A DNA stretch of 64,000 bases, taken from contig NZ_JAPDDP010000005.1 of assembly GCF_027587195.1 (NCBI RefSeq), positions 1-64,000 on the forward strand, written 5' to 3'. The DNA comes from Solirubrobacter phytolaccae (lineage in GTDB: Bacteria > Actinomycetota > Thermoleophilia > Solirubrobacterales > Solirubrobacteraceae). Each line of letters opens with the position of its first letter. Position 1 is the stretch's first letter. Below the pieces are notes generated by a model. That model was given only the letters and a program-made list of their open reading frames with translations. It was not told the origin of the DNA and searched no databases. Below, piece after piece: positions 51,715-60,429 of this stretch. A program made the position numbers and the translations under genes.

Positions 51715-52605
51715 ATGAGCTTCGACACCACTGGGCTGGTCGCGTACGTCAACGGCGAGTACAAGCCCGTCGCTGAAGCGTCCGTCTCGATCTTCGATCA
51801 CGGCTTCCTGTACGGGGACGGCGTGTTCGAGGGGATGCGGGTGTTCGACGGCGGCCTGTTCCGCGCGGAGCTGCACATGGAGCGGATCGCGCGGTCGGCA
51901 CGCTCGTTAGGGCTCGCGCTGCCGGTCGAGACCGACGAGATCCTCAACATCATCGGCGAGGTCGTGCGGCGCTCGGAGCTGCGGGACGCGCACGTGCGGC
52001 CGATCATCACGCGCGGCTTCGGCGGCCCGGGCATCGACCCGCGCCTGTGCCCGGTCCCGTCGCTGATCGTGAGCGCGTACCCGTTCCCGCCGTTCCTCGG
52101 CGCCGACCCGATCAAGCTGTTCACGAGCGCGATCGTGCGCAAGGCGCCGCGGTCCCTGGGCGCGCACGTGAAGTCCCTGAACTACCTCGACGCGATCGTC
52201 GCCAAGCAGCAGGCCGGCGAGCTCGGCGTCCACGACGCGGTGATGCTGGACTCCCTTGGCGCCGTCGCCGAGTGCACGGGCGCGAACCTGTTCATCGTCG
52301 TCGGCGACCAGCTGGTCACGCCGACCACGCGCGCGGCGCTGCCCGGCATCACGCGCCGGACGGTGCTGGAGATCGCCGCCGAGGAGGGCATCGACGCCGT
52401 CGAGCGCGACATCTGGCCGATGGAGCTGCACGCCGCCGACGGCGCGTTCGTGTGCGGGTCGGGCGCGGGCGTCGTCCCGATCGGCTCGTTCGACGGGCGC
52501 CCGGTGACGTATCCGCACAACCCGCTCGTGGAGCGCATCCAGGAGTGCTACCGCGCCAAGACGCGCGACGCGGCGTACCGCACCGAGCTGTACGCAGCGG
52601 CGTAG
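51715..52605 (+). CDS. ilvE: Branched-chain amino acid aminotransferase
   Basis: The 296-residue class IV PLP enzyme has FDHGFLYGDGVFEGMRVFDG near residues 28-47, catalytic Lys 153 in HVKSLNYLDAI, and ECTGANLFIV near 190 with ALPGITRRTVLE phosphate-binding region. It transfers amino groups between branched-chain amino acids and 2-oxoglutarate; D-amino acid transaminase specificity is not excluded. GAGGAGAGAG is a clear ribosome binding site. It lies after trkH on the same strand, 13 bases apart. Confidence 0.92.
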   Translation: MSFDTTGLVAYVNGEYKPVAEASVSIFDHGFLYGDGVFEGMRVFDGGLFRAELHMERIARSARSLGLALPVETDEILNIIGEVVRRSELRDAHVRPIITRGFGGPGIDPRLCPVPSLIVSAYPFPPFLGADPIKLFTSAIVRKAPRSLGAHVKSLNYLDAIVAKQQAGELGVHDAVMLDSLGAVAECTGANLFIVVGDQLVTPTTRAALPGITRRTVLEIAAEEGIDAVERDIWPMELHAADGAFVCGSGAGVVPIGSFDGRPVTYPHNPLVERIQECYRAKTRDAAYRTELYAAA

Positions 52606-52628
52606 CCGCACCACTACCTTTCCGTCTC

Positions 52629-53750
52629 ATGAGGTTCCTCCTTTCGGCGCTGGCAGCGTTGGCGCTGCTCGTCGCGCCGCAGGCCGCGTCCGCCAAGTCC
52701 GGCGGACGCGCCACCACGCTCGCCGAACGTGACTCGCTCATCCACGGCATCGCCGGTGCCGAGGACTACGTGTTCGTCACCGAGCCGGGCATCGGCGTGG
52801 CCACCGACGGGCCGCGCGTCGTCGCGCTCGACCGCGACACCGGACGTCAGAAGGCCGTCCTGCCCGAGCCGCCCGGCGGCTTCAAGCTGCCGTTCACGTT
52901 GCGTGCGCCGGAGGAGGGCAAGCTCGTCGTGCTCGACGCGGGCGGGTTCCCGCCGCAGGGCCCGCCGGTCGTCTACGACTACGAGTACAAGACCAGCCGC
53001 AAGGGGAAGTTCAGCGCCAAGCTCACGCGCACGGTCGACTTCGCCGGGCAGCCGCTCGCGTTCGCCGAGGACGTCGAGGTGCTCCCGAACGGCGAGTACG
53101 TCGTGTCGGAGTCGGTGCTCGGCGGGCTGTGGCTGATCGCGCGCAACGGCACGATCAAGCCGGCGCTCGTCCCGACCGACCCGGCCGCGCCGCTGCCCGG
53201 CCTGGCGGGCTGCCCGTTCCTGGGCTCGGGCCACACCGTCGGCGGGCTGCCGTTCGCGGCGCCGGGGAACTTCGCGCCGGGCGCGGGTTCGCTCGCGGTG
53301 CGCGGCGACGAGCTCTACCTGTCGTCGACGTGCGCGGGCGGCGTCCAGAAGCTCAAGCTCTCGACGCTGCGGGACACGTCGCGGCCGGCCGCTGAGCGCG
53401 CCGCGGAGATCGTCACGGTCGCCAAGCGAAAGTACGACCTGGAGAGCCTGAAGGGGATCACGTTCGACCCGTACGACCGGAGCGACCCGTGGATCTACGC
53501 CGGTGACCCGTTCCGGCTGCAGCTGATCCGGATCCACTCGCGCACGGGCAAGCGCGAGGTGCTCTCGAAGGACGCGAAGCGGTTCAACTTCACGACCGCG
53601 ACCGCGTTCCTGCCGCCGGAGCGCAAGCGTGGCGACGCGACGCTGGTGACCGCGTCCGACCAGGAGTACCGCTTCGCGACGCTCAACACGGGCATCACGA
53701 GCGACCAGTTCCAGCCGCCGTTCATCGTGGCGGAGTACACCCCGCGCTGA
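52629..53750 (+). CDS. Secreted beta-propeller (SMP-30-like) protein
   Basis: The 373-residue protein has a signal peptide ending ASAKS (residue 22) and a six-bladed propeller pattern (VVALDRDTGRQKAVLPEPPG; FAEDVEVLPNGEYVVSES; AGSLAVRGDELYLSST). Propellers of this kind are lactonases or binding proteins; an acidic metal residue set is not clear. TACCTT lies 8 bases before the ATG. Its TGA overlaps the CTG start of the hydrolase. Confidence 0.82.
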   Translation: MRFLLSALAALALLVAPQAASAKSGGRATTLAERDSLIHGIAGAEDYVFVTEPGIGVATDGPRVVALDRDTGRQKAVLPEPPGGFKLPFTLRAPEEGKLVVLDAGGFPPQGPPVVYDYEYKTSRKGKFSAKLTRTVDFAGQPLAFAEDVEVLPNGEYVVSESVLGGLWLIARNGTIKPALVPTDPAAPLPGLAGCPFLGSGHTVGGLPFAAPGNFAPGAGSLAVRGDELYLSSTCAGGVQKLKLSTLRDTSRPAAERAAEIVTVAKRKYDLESLKGITFDPYDRSDPWIYAGDPFRLQLIRIHSRTGKREVLSKDAKRFNFTTATAFLPPERKRGDATLVTASDQEYRFATLNTGITSDQFQPPFIVAEYTPR

Positions 53751-54490
53751 CCCCACTCGTCCTGATCCACGGCTTCACCGGTTCCCCGGACGTGTGGGAG
53801 CTGGTGAAGCCGCGGCTGGCGTCCCGTCACGCGCTGCTGACGCCGGCGCTGCCCGGCCACCTCGGCGGTCCGCCGCTCCCGGCGACGATCACCGACACGA
53901 CGATGGTCGAGTCGGTCGAGCGGGCGATGGACGATGCCGGGTACGAGACCGCGCACGTCGTCGGCAACTCGCTCGGCGGCTACGTCGCGCTGCAGCTCGC
54001 CGCGCGTGGCCGGGCGCGCACGGTCACGGCGTTCGCGCCCGCCGGCGGCTGGGACGACGCGGCCGAGCAGCGCGCGACGCTCGCGCTCAACGCCGAGTCA
54101 CACGCGCTCACGCGCGGGGCCGAGCGCAACGCGGCGTTCATCGCCTCAAGCGCGCAGGGACGCAAGCAAGCGTTGGCGTTTATGGCCGAGCACACCGACC
54201 ACGTGCCGGCCGAGCTCGTCGTGCAGGTCATCCGGGCGGGCGCGCTGTGCACCGAGGCGCCGCGGATGATCGCCTTCGCGGCGCAGTCGGCATGGCCCTT
54301 GGAAACGCCGAAGTGCCCCACACGGATCGTGTGGGGCACTTCAGACAAGCTGCTTCCGTGGCCGGCCGCGGCGGCGCGGTACCGCCGCGATCTCGCCTAC
54401 GCCGAGTGGATCGAGCTCGACGGCGTCGGGCATTGTCCACAGGTGGACGTGCCGACGATCGCCGCCGAGTTGATCCTGGGCGCTACTTGA
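53747..54490 (+). CDS. Alpha/beta hydrolase, probably using a CTG start
   Basis: The 247-residue hydrolase has TPLVLIHGFTGSPDVW (oxyanion HG), nucleophile elbow VVGNSLGGYVAL, acid residue in GTSDKLLP and His in GVGHCPQVD. The HGF segment lies in frame upstream of the first GTG (53792) and nowhere is there an ATG, GTG or TTG before it for about 150 bases; the CTG at 53747 overlaps the previous stop as CTGA and has GGCGGAG 11 bases upstream. Beginning at GTG would delete the oxyanion strand. Substrate unknown. Confidence 0.85.
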   Translation: MTPLVLIHGFTGSPDVWELVKPRLASRHALLTPALPGHLGGPPLPATITDTTMVESVERAMDDAGYETAHVVGNSLGGYVALQLAARGRARTVTAFAPAGGWDDAAEQRATLALNAESHALTRGAERNAAFIASSAQGRKQALAFMAEHTDHVPAELVVQVIRAGALCTEAPRMIAFAAQSAWPLETPKCPTRIVWGTSDKLLPWPAAAARYRRDLAYAEWIELDGVGHCPQVDVPTIAAELILGAT

Positions 54491-57400
54491 TCACGTAGAG
54501 CGAGGCGCTGTTGATGCCGCCGGTGACGCGGACGCGGACGGCGGTCTTGCCGGCCGTGCCCTTGGGCAGGTTGACCTTGACGGAGAACTTGCCGGTTTTG
54601 CGGCTGTACTTGGCCTTGCCGACGAACTTCAGCTTGCCGCCGCCGCCCTTGCAGGCGGTGGCGCCGCGGCCGCCGCGGACGGCGAGCTTGACGGAGCCCT
54701 TGGCGCCGACGATCTTGCCGGTCAGCGTGGCGGTGTTGCCGGAGACCGAGACGGTGGTCAGCGTGGTCGCGCGGACCAGCTTGAGCGCCTTGGTCTTGAC
54801 CGCGCCGACGACCGCGGTGTAGCGGATCGTCTTGCGCTCGGCCTTGACCGGGGCGGTCGCGGTCGCCGTGAAGCGGCCGGTGGCGTCGGCGCTGGCCGTC
54901 GTGACGGTGCGCTTCTTGGAGTCGACGATGGCGATCCTCGTGCCCGGCGCGTACACGCTGAGGCCGGCGAAGGTGACCGTCGAGCCCGCGAGCTTGACGT
55001 CGCTGAGGACGAGCTTGCTCGCCGACGCGCCGTAGCAGTCGGTCAGCAGGGAGCCGAAGCCACCCGGGTCGGAGGCCACGGCCTGGCCGCTGCCGGGGTT
55101 CGTCTCCGTGCCGCCCGTGCCGCCGCCGCCACCGATGCCGGTCCCGCCGCCACCGGTGTTGCCGGTGCCGCCCGTGTCCTCGCCACCGGTGCCGGTGGTG
55201 CCGCGGGTCAGCGTGGCCGGCGCGACCGGGGTCACGGAGGCGTTGCCGGCGGCGTCGGTCTGGCGGACGCGGATCGAGTACGTGCCGTCGACGTCGGGGA
55301 GCGTGACGTCGCCGCTGTTGCCCGCGACGTTCGTGCTGGAGATGACGTTGCCGTTGGCGTCGAGGACCTCGATCGCGGCGGCGGCCGCGTCACCGGCGCG
55401 GGTGAACGTCACCGTGCGCGTGCGGCTGGAGGTCGCGCCCGTGATGGTGGGCGCGCCGCCGGCCGCCGGGCCGGTGCGGTCGAGCGCGATGTCGGCGGAC
55501 GGGGTGACGGCGTCGTTGCCGGCGCCGTCCCACTGACGGACGCGGACGCGGTAGGCGCCGTCGGTGTCCGGCAGCGTCACGTTGGCGGTGTTGCCGCTCG
55601 GGACGTCGACCGTGCCGACCGAGGTGCCGTTGGCGTCGAGGATCTCGACGCGGGCGGTCGCGGCGTCACCGGCGCGGGTGAACGTCACCGCGCGCTGGCG
55701 GACCGTGACGGCGCCCGTGACGGTCGGCGCGCCACCCGCGGCCGGGGCCGCGCGGTCGAGCGAGACGGTCGTGACCGGGGTGTCGGAGTCGTTGCCGTTG
55801 CCGTTGGTCTGGCGCACGTACACCGTGTAGGTGCCGTCCGCGGTCGGGAGCGTGATGTCGGCCTCGTCGCCCGCGCCGACCGGGAAGGTCGTCTCGGAGC
55901 CGTCGGCGGCCTTGACGACCACGATCGTGGCGGTCACCGCGTCACCGGCGCGGGTGAACTTGACGTGACGGTTGAGGCTGTTGCCGTCGCCCGTGACGGT
56001 CGGCGCCGGGCCGGCGACGGGGCCGTTGCGGTCGAGCTTGGCGGTCGTGGTCGGGGTCACCGAGTCGTTGCCGTTGGCGTCGTACTGGCGGACACGGACC
56101 GTGTAGGTGCCGTCGGCCGGCAGCGTGACGTCGGCCTCGTTGCCGGTCGGGACGTTCGCCGTGGCGACCACCGTGCCGTTGCCGTCGACGACCTCGACCC
56201 GCGCGTGGTCGGTGTCGGTGGCGCGCGTGAAGGTCACGTGGCGCGCCGGGGCGTTGACGGAGCCGCTGACGGTCGGGGCCGGGCCGGCGGCGGGGCCGGT
56301 GCGGTCGAGCGTGATGTCGGTCGCCGGGCTGACGGAGTCGTTGCCGGCGGCGTCGAGCTGACGCACGCGGATGGCGTAGTCGCCGTCCGTGTCGGGCAGC
56401 GTGATGTCGGTGGTCGCGCCGCTCGGGACGTCGTAGGCGGTGGTCACGCCGTTGCGGGTGGCCTCGACCTTGACGGTGACGGCGTCACCGGCGCGCGTGA
56501 ACGCGACGGTGCGGGTGCGCGTCGTGACGGCGCCCGTGACGTTCGGGGCGCCGCTGGCGGCCGGAGCGCCGCGGTCGAGCCCGACGGGCGTCGCCGGCGT
56601 CGTCGCGTCGTTGCCGGCGGCGTCGGTCTGACGCACGCGGATCGTGTAGTTGCCGTCCGCCGGGAGGGTGACGTCGGTCTCGTCGCCGCTGGTGAGGACG
56701 ACGCTGTCGACGACCACGCCGCCCTGGACGATCTCGACCGTGGCGGTGGTCGCGTCCGGCGCGCGGGTGAAGGCCACGTGGCGCGTCGCATCGTTGTCGG
56801 CGCCGGTGACGGTCGGGGCCGGGCCGGCGACCGGAGCGGTGCGGTCGAGCACGGCGCGCGTGTCCGGCGTCACGGCCGAGTTGCCGGCCGCGTCGCTCTG
56901 GCGGACGCGGACGAAGTACTCGCCGTCCCAGCTGCCGAGCGTGATCGGCGTGGAGTTGCCGGACGGGACGTTGACCGTGCTGATGACGTTGCCGTTGGCG
57001 ACGACCTCGACGCTCACCTGGGCGGCGTCGTTGGCGCGGGTGAAGATCACCGTGCGCTGCGGGTCGTTGCGCGGGCCGTTGACGGCCGGCGCGGCGCCGG
57101 CGCTCGGGGCGGCGGTGTCGAGCGTGACGTCACGCGGGTCCGACGTGTAGGTCGTGCCGCCGGAGATCTGCTTGACGATCACGTGGTAGGTGCCGTCCGG
57201 ACCCGGGAGCGTGATCGTGTCGGTGTCGGCCGCGACGCTCTGCGTGATGACCGGCGTCGGGTTGCTGCCGTAGGTGACGATGATCTCGGCGCTGGTCGTG
57301 CCGGGGTCACGCGTGAAGACGACGGTGCGGTTCGGGTCGTTGGTGGCGCCGCTGACGACGGGCATGGCGGTGATGCCACCCGGCGTCGTGGTGTCGAGCG

Positions 57401-59450
57401 TGACGCGCGTGTTCGGCGTCAGCGACTCGTTGCCGGCCGTGTCGGCGAAGCGCACGCGGATGTCGTACGCGCCGTCGGACGGGAGCGTGACGGTACCCGC
57501 GCCGCCGTTGGCCACGGGGCTCGTGGCCGCGACGGTGCCGTCGGGGCGGACGGCCTCGATGATCGCCGTGGAGGCGTCCACCGGGCGGGTGAAGGAGACG
57601 TTGCGGACCGGGTTGGCGAGCGCGCCGGTGACCGTCGGCGCGGCGCCGGCGGCGGGCGGCTGGCGATCGAGCGTGATGCCGGTCAGGCCGGAGTTGGCCG
57701 AGGCGTTGCCGGCGGCGTCGGTCTGGCGGACGCGCACGCTGTAGGCGCCGTCGGCGTCCGGGAGCGTGATCTGGGCCGTGCCGCCGTTCGCGACGTTCGT
57801 GGTGAGGACGACCGCGCCGTTGTTGTCGAGGACCTCGACCGTGGCGTTGAACGTGTCGCTGTCGCGCGTGAAGGTGACGGTGCGGTTCCGCGAGGAGTCG
57901 GCGCCGGTGACCAGCGGCGCGCCACCCACGGAGGGAGCGGTGCGGTCGAGCGCGACCGCGTTGGTGACGACGTCGGCGCCGTTGCCGGCGGCGTCGCGGA
58001 CGGTGACGCGGACGCGGTAGTCGCCGTCGGGCGTGCCGAGCGTGACGGACGCGTTGCCGCCCGTCGCGGTGACCGGCGAGCCGACGTCGGCGCCATTGCT
58101 GTCGATGACCTGCGCCTCGGCGCTGACGGCGTCGACCGGCATCGTGAAGGTGACGGTGCGGACACGGTCCGAGGACAGCGACGGGGCGACGGACGCGTTC
58201 ATGCCCGCCGTCGACGGGGCCGAGCGGTCCAGCAGCGCCGGGACCTGCGTGCTCGTGGACTGGCCGCCGCCGGCGCCGTCGCGCTTGATGCGCACGCCGT
58301 AGGTGCCGTCCGTGTTCGGCAGCGTGATCGTCGCGTTGCCGTTCAGGTCGTTGTCGGCCGTGGAGCCGGCGACCGTGCCGTCGCCGTTGAGGACCTCGAT
58401 CGTGACGCCGGTCGTGCCCGCGACCTGGTCGTACGTGACGGTGCGTGAACGCGAGTTCAGCGCGCCGGTGACGTTCGGGGCCGAGTTGGCCGGGACGAAC
58501 GGGACGGTGAACGTCGCGTCGCTCGTCGTCTGCGTGCCGTCGGAGTTCTGGGCGACGGTGCGGTAGTGGTAGGTGGTGCCCGCGGTCAGGCCGGCGACCG
58601 GGATGCTGAAGGCCTGCGCGCCCGTGCCGGTGACCACGACCGGGCCGACGCTGGTGCCGTACGCGGCGGTCGTGCCGTACTCGACGCGGACCGACGTCGA
58701 CAGGCCGTTCGGGTTGACCGAGCCGTTGATCGCGACCTGGCCCGACGTGGAGGCCACGGCGCTCAGCGAGGTCGGGTTCTGCAGCTTGACCGTGGTCAAG
58801 TTGACGTCGTCGAGCGCGACGTTGCCCGACTGCAGGAGCGCGGCGACGCCGGCGGAGAAGTAGACCTGCAGGTCGAGGCGGTAGGTACGGCCGGCGGCGA
58901 CGGCGCCGGCGGGCACGGAGACCTGCTTGGGCGTGAACGCGGCGGTGCCGTCGATGTTGGTGTCGGCGAGCCGCACGCTGCGGGTCGGGTCGTTGACGTC
59001 GACGATCGCGGCGTTGACCGTGGCGGTGCCGCCCAGCACGGTCAGCAGCGAGCCGAGGCCGTTGCGGACGTTGAAGCTCAGCGTCCCGGAGTTGTTGGCG
59101 TTCGCCGCCACGAAGGTGGGGGAGCGGAAGGTGACCTCGGAGGCGCTCGCGACGCCGATCGCCGTGACGAACGTGGCCCGGATGTAGCCGTCGCTCGAGC
59201 CGCCGGTGCCACCGTTGGCGACGAACTCGCCGGCCGCGGCGGGGCAGGTGAGCGGCGGGATGCACAGCAGGCCGCCCGTGGAGGCAGTGGCGCTCCATGA
59301 ACCGTTGGACGACCGGAAGTCCCGGCTGTCGGTGGCGGTCGGGTAGGTGGAGCTGATGGCGGCGTTCGCGGATTGGAGCGGCCCGAACAGGGCTGCTGCC
59401 AGGCACGCTGCGAACGCGAGCACGGCGATATGCGGGCGGAAGGTGGTCAC
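54483..59450 (-). CDS. Giant secreted Ig-like repeat protein (1655 residues)
   Basis: The protein has a signal peptide (about 1-31, ending SANAA), an N-terminal beta domain with two Cys, a fibronectin III-like domain (SLSAVASTSGQVAINGSVNP, YHYRTVAQNSDG), then 12 tandem Ig-like domains of about 92-95 residues, each opening like TAPVAGPAPTVTGA, with RTVTFTRAGDA, ITLPDTDGAYSVRVRQ and DAAGN motifs. A Gly/Thr-rich linker leads to a Lys-rich C-terminal domain. The pattern fits a long surface stalk or adhesin. GTG 59450 is favoured; an upstream GTG (59501) would overlap the ArsR promoter region. DNA repeats make assembly errors possible. Confidence 0.85.
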   Translation of the reverse strand: MTTFRPHIAVLAFAACLAAALFGPLQSANAAISSTYPTATDSRDFRSSNGSWSATASTGGLLCIPPLTCPAAAGEFVANGGTGGSSDGYIRATFVTAIGVASASEVTFRSPTFVAANANNSGTLSFNVRNGLGSLLTVLGGTATVNAAIVDVNDPTRSVRLADTNIDGTAAFTPKQVSVPAGAVAAGRTYRLDLQVYFSAGVAALLQSGNVALDDVNLTTVKLQNPTSLSAVASTSGQVAINGSVNPNGLSTSVRVEYGTTAAYGTSVGPVVVTGTGAQAFSIPVAGLTAGTTYHYRTVAQNSDGTQTTSDATFTVPFVPANSAPNVTGALNSRSRTVTYDQVAGTTGVTIEVLNGDGTVAGSTADNDLNGNATITLPNTDGTYGVRIKRDGAGGGQSTSTQVPALLDRSAPSTAGMNASVAPSLSSDRVRTVTFTMPVDAVSAEAQVIDSNGADVGSPVTATGGNASVTLGTPDGDYRVRVTVRDAAGNGADVVTNAVALDRTAPSVGGAPLVTGADSSRNRTVTFTRDSDTFNATVEVLDNNGAVVLTTNVANGGTAQITLPDADGAYSVRVRQTDAAGNASANSGLTGITLDRQPPAAGAAPTVTGALANPVRNVSFTRPVDASTAIIEAVRPDGTVAATSPVANGGAGTVTLPSDGAYDIRVRFADTAGNESLTPNTRVTLDTTTPGGITAMPVVSGATNDPNRTVVFTRDPGTTSAEIIVTYGSNPTPVITQSVAADTDTITLPGPDGTYHVIVKQISGGTTYTSDPRDVTLDTAAPSAGAAPAVNGPRNDPQRTVIFTRANDAAQVSVEVVANGNVISTVNVPSGNSTPITLGSWDGEYFVRVRQSDAAGNSAVTPDTRAVLDRTAPVAGPAPTVTGADNDATRHVAFTRAPDATTATVEIVQGGVVVDSVVLTSGDETDVTLPADGNYTIRVRQTDAAGNDATTPATPVGLDRGAPAASGAPNVTGAVTTRTRTVAFTRAGDAVTVKVEATRNGVTTAYDVPSGATTDITLPDTDGDYAIRVRQLDAAGNDSVSPATDITLDRTGPAAGPAPTVSGSVNAPARHVTFTRATDTDHARVEVVDGNGTVVATANVPTGNEADVTLPADGTYTVRVRQYDANGNDSVTPTTTAKLDRNGPVAGPAPTVTGDGNSLNRHVKFTRAGDAVTATIVVVKAADGSETTFPVGAGDEADITLPTADGTYTVYVRQTNGNGNDSDTPVTTVSLDRAAPAAGGAPTVTGAVTVRQRAVTFTRAGDAATARVEILDANGTSVGTVDVPSGNTANVTLPDTDGAYRVRVRQWDGAGNDAVTPSADIALDRTGPAAGGAPTITGATSSRTRTVTFTRAGDAAAAAIEVLDANGNVISSTNVAGNSGDVTLPDVDGTYSIRVRQTDAAGNASVTPVAPATLTRGTTGTGGEDTGGTGNTGGGGTGIGGGGGTGGTETNPGSGQAVASDPGGFGSLLTDCYGASASKLVLSDVKLAGSTVTFAGLSVYAPGTRIAIVDSKKRTVTTASADATGRFTATATAPVKAERKTIRYTAVVGAVKTKALKLVRATTLTTVSVSGNTATLTGKIVGAKGSVKLAVRGGRGATACKGGGGKLKFVGKAKYSRKTGKFSVKVNLPKGTAGKTAVRVRVTGGINSASLYVIK
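55203..58490 (-). repeat. Twelve tandem repeats of about 280 bases inside the Ig-repeat gene
   Basis: The coding sequence repeats an approximately 93-codon unit twelve times. Recurrent words on the plus strand include GTCACCGGCGCGGGTGAA and GCGTCGTTGCCGGCG-like segments. Units closest to the 3' end of the gene are the most alike; the two or three nearest the N terminus diverge most. The repeats are candidates for copy-number change by recombination. Confidence 0.8.
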
Positions 59451-59535
59451 GAACTTAGGGTCGGCACCCCATATGGGCCCGTTGATCACCTGAGCGGACA
59501 CACGGGGGATGAACCCCGGTTCCTCCGATCGGCCC

Positions 59536-59563
59536 TTGACATATACCGATATGGGTATATGTT
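59536..59563 (+). promoter_or_regulatory. ArsR promoter with palindromic operator
   Basis: TTGACA (59536-59541), 16 bases, TATGTT (59558-59563), 7 bases, GTG 59571 reads as a strong promoter. A perfect inverted repeat ACATATACC (59539-59547) / GGTATATGT (59554-59562) with a 6-base spacer covers -35 to -10, the classic place for ArsR autorepression. It is much more AT-rich than the surroundings. Confidence 0.75.
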
Positions 59564-59570
59564 GTTCGTC

Positions 59571-59921
59571 GTGGCACGAGCAGCGACGACAGCGGATGTG
59601 TTCAACGCGGTGGCCGAGCCGCGGCGGCGCGAGATCCTCGATCTGCTGATGGAGGGCGAGCGCCCGGTGAACGACATCGTCGCCCGGCTCGAGCTCGGCC
59701 AGCCACAGGTCTCAAAGCACCTGAAGGTCCTCCGAGAGGTGGGTCTGGTGGACGCACGTGATCAGGGCCGGATGCGGGTCTACCGCCTCAACGGCCACGG
59801 GCTCAAGCCCATCCACGACTGGGTCTCGAACTACGAGCGCACCTGGAGCGAGCGGTTCGACGCCCTGGACGCGGTCCTGGAAGAACTACAAGACAAGGAG
59901 GCTCGCGATGACGAGTCGTAG
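59571..59921 (+). CDS. ArsR-family regulator paired with SRPBCC protein
   Basis: The 116-residue protein has the ArsR winged helix: FNAVAEPRRREILDLLMEGE, VNDIVARLELGQPQVSKHLK, LREVGLVDARDQGRMRVYRL. It lacks the Cys metal sites of ArsR/SmtB metal sensors, as do ArsR partners of AHSA1/SRPBCC genes. GTG 59571 is preferred because a promoter lies 7 bases upstream; an ATG (59559) would add four residues. It overlaps the SRPBCC gene by 14 bases and probably represses both. Confidence 0.92.
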   Translation: MARAATTADVFNAVAEPRRREILDLLMEGERPVNDIVARLELGQPQVSKHLKVLREVGLVDARDQGRMRVYRLNGHGLKPIHDWVSNYERTWSERFDALDAVLEELQDKEARDDES

Positions 59922-60429
59922 CGGTTCAGCCGTGTTGACCCTGCCCACGGACACGGAGATCGTGATGACGCGGGAGTTCGACGCGCCGCCGGAGCTCGTC
60001 TGGAAGGCGTGGACGACGCCCGAGCTGGTCTCGCGCTGGTGGCCCGGCAAGCGGGGCACGATGAAGCGCTGCGAGATCGACCTGCGCGTCGGCGGCGCGT
60101 GGCGCTACGTGATGGAAGCCGGCGAGGGCGGCTTCGAGGTCGCTTTCCACGGCGAGTACCAGGAGATCGACGAGGCCGTCCGGCTCGTCAACACCGAGGT
60201 GTACGAGGGAGCGCCGCCCGAGGCGGGGGCGGCGCTCAACACGAACGTCTTCGAGGCGCTCGAGGGCGGTCGGACGCGGCTGACGATGACCACGAGCGTG
60301 GACTCCAAGGAGATCCGCGACATGATCATCGGGACCGGCATGGAGTCCGGCGCTCAGGAAGGCCTGGACATCATCGACGAGCTCGTCGCCGAGCTCACGG
60401 CAGCCGACCCCGCCAACGCAACGACGTGA
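59908..60429 (+). CDS. SRPBCC/AHSA1-like protein
   Basis: The 173-residue protein has the START/SRPBCC pattern: VMTREFDAPPELVWKAWTTPE, SRWWPGKRGT, RVGGAWRYVM, FHGEYQEIDE and a final helix MESGAQEGLDIIDELV. Such proteins bind hydrophobic ligands in a deep pocket. AAGGAG lies 7 bases before the ATG. Co-transcribed with ArsR. The last 35 bases overlap the convergent VWA gene. Confidence 0.92.
   Translation: MTSRSGSAVLTLPTDTEIVMTREFDAPPELVWKAWTTPELVSRWWPGKRGTMKRCEIDLRVGGAWRYVMEAGEGGFEVAFHGEYQEIDEAVRLVNTEVYEGAPPEAGAALNTNVFEALEGGRTRLTMTTSVDSKEIRDMIIGTGMESGAQEGLDIIDELVAELTAADPANATT

Noticed and set aside
55965-58448. An 827-codon plus-strand frame inside the Ig-repeat gene
   Set aside because: It is the mirror of repeated minus-strand codons; the repeat in it is only the antisense of Ig repeats.
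55203-58490. Regular DNA repeats that might be a CRISPR-like array
   Set aside because: Unit is about 280 bases, in frame, and codes for Ig-like domains; no short repeat-spacer pattern exists.
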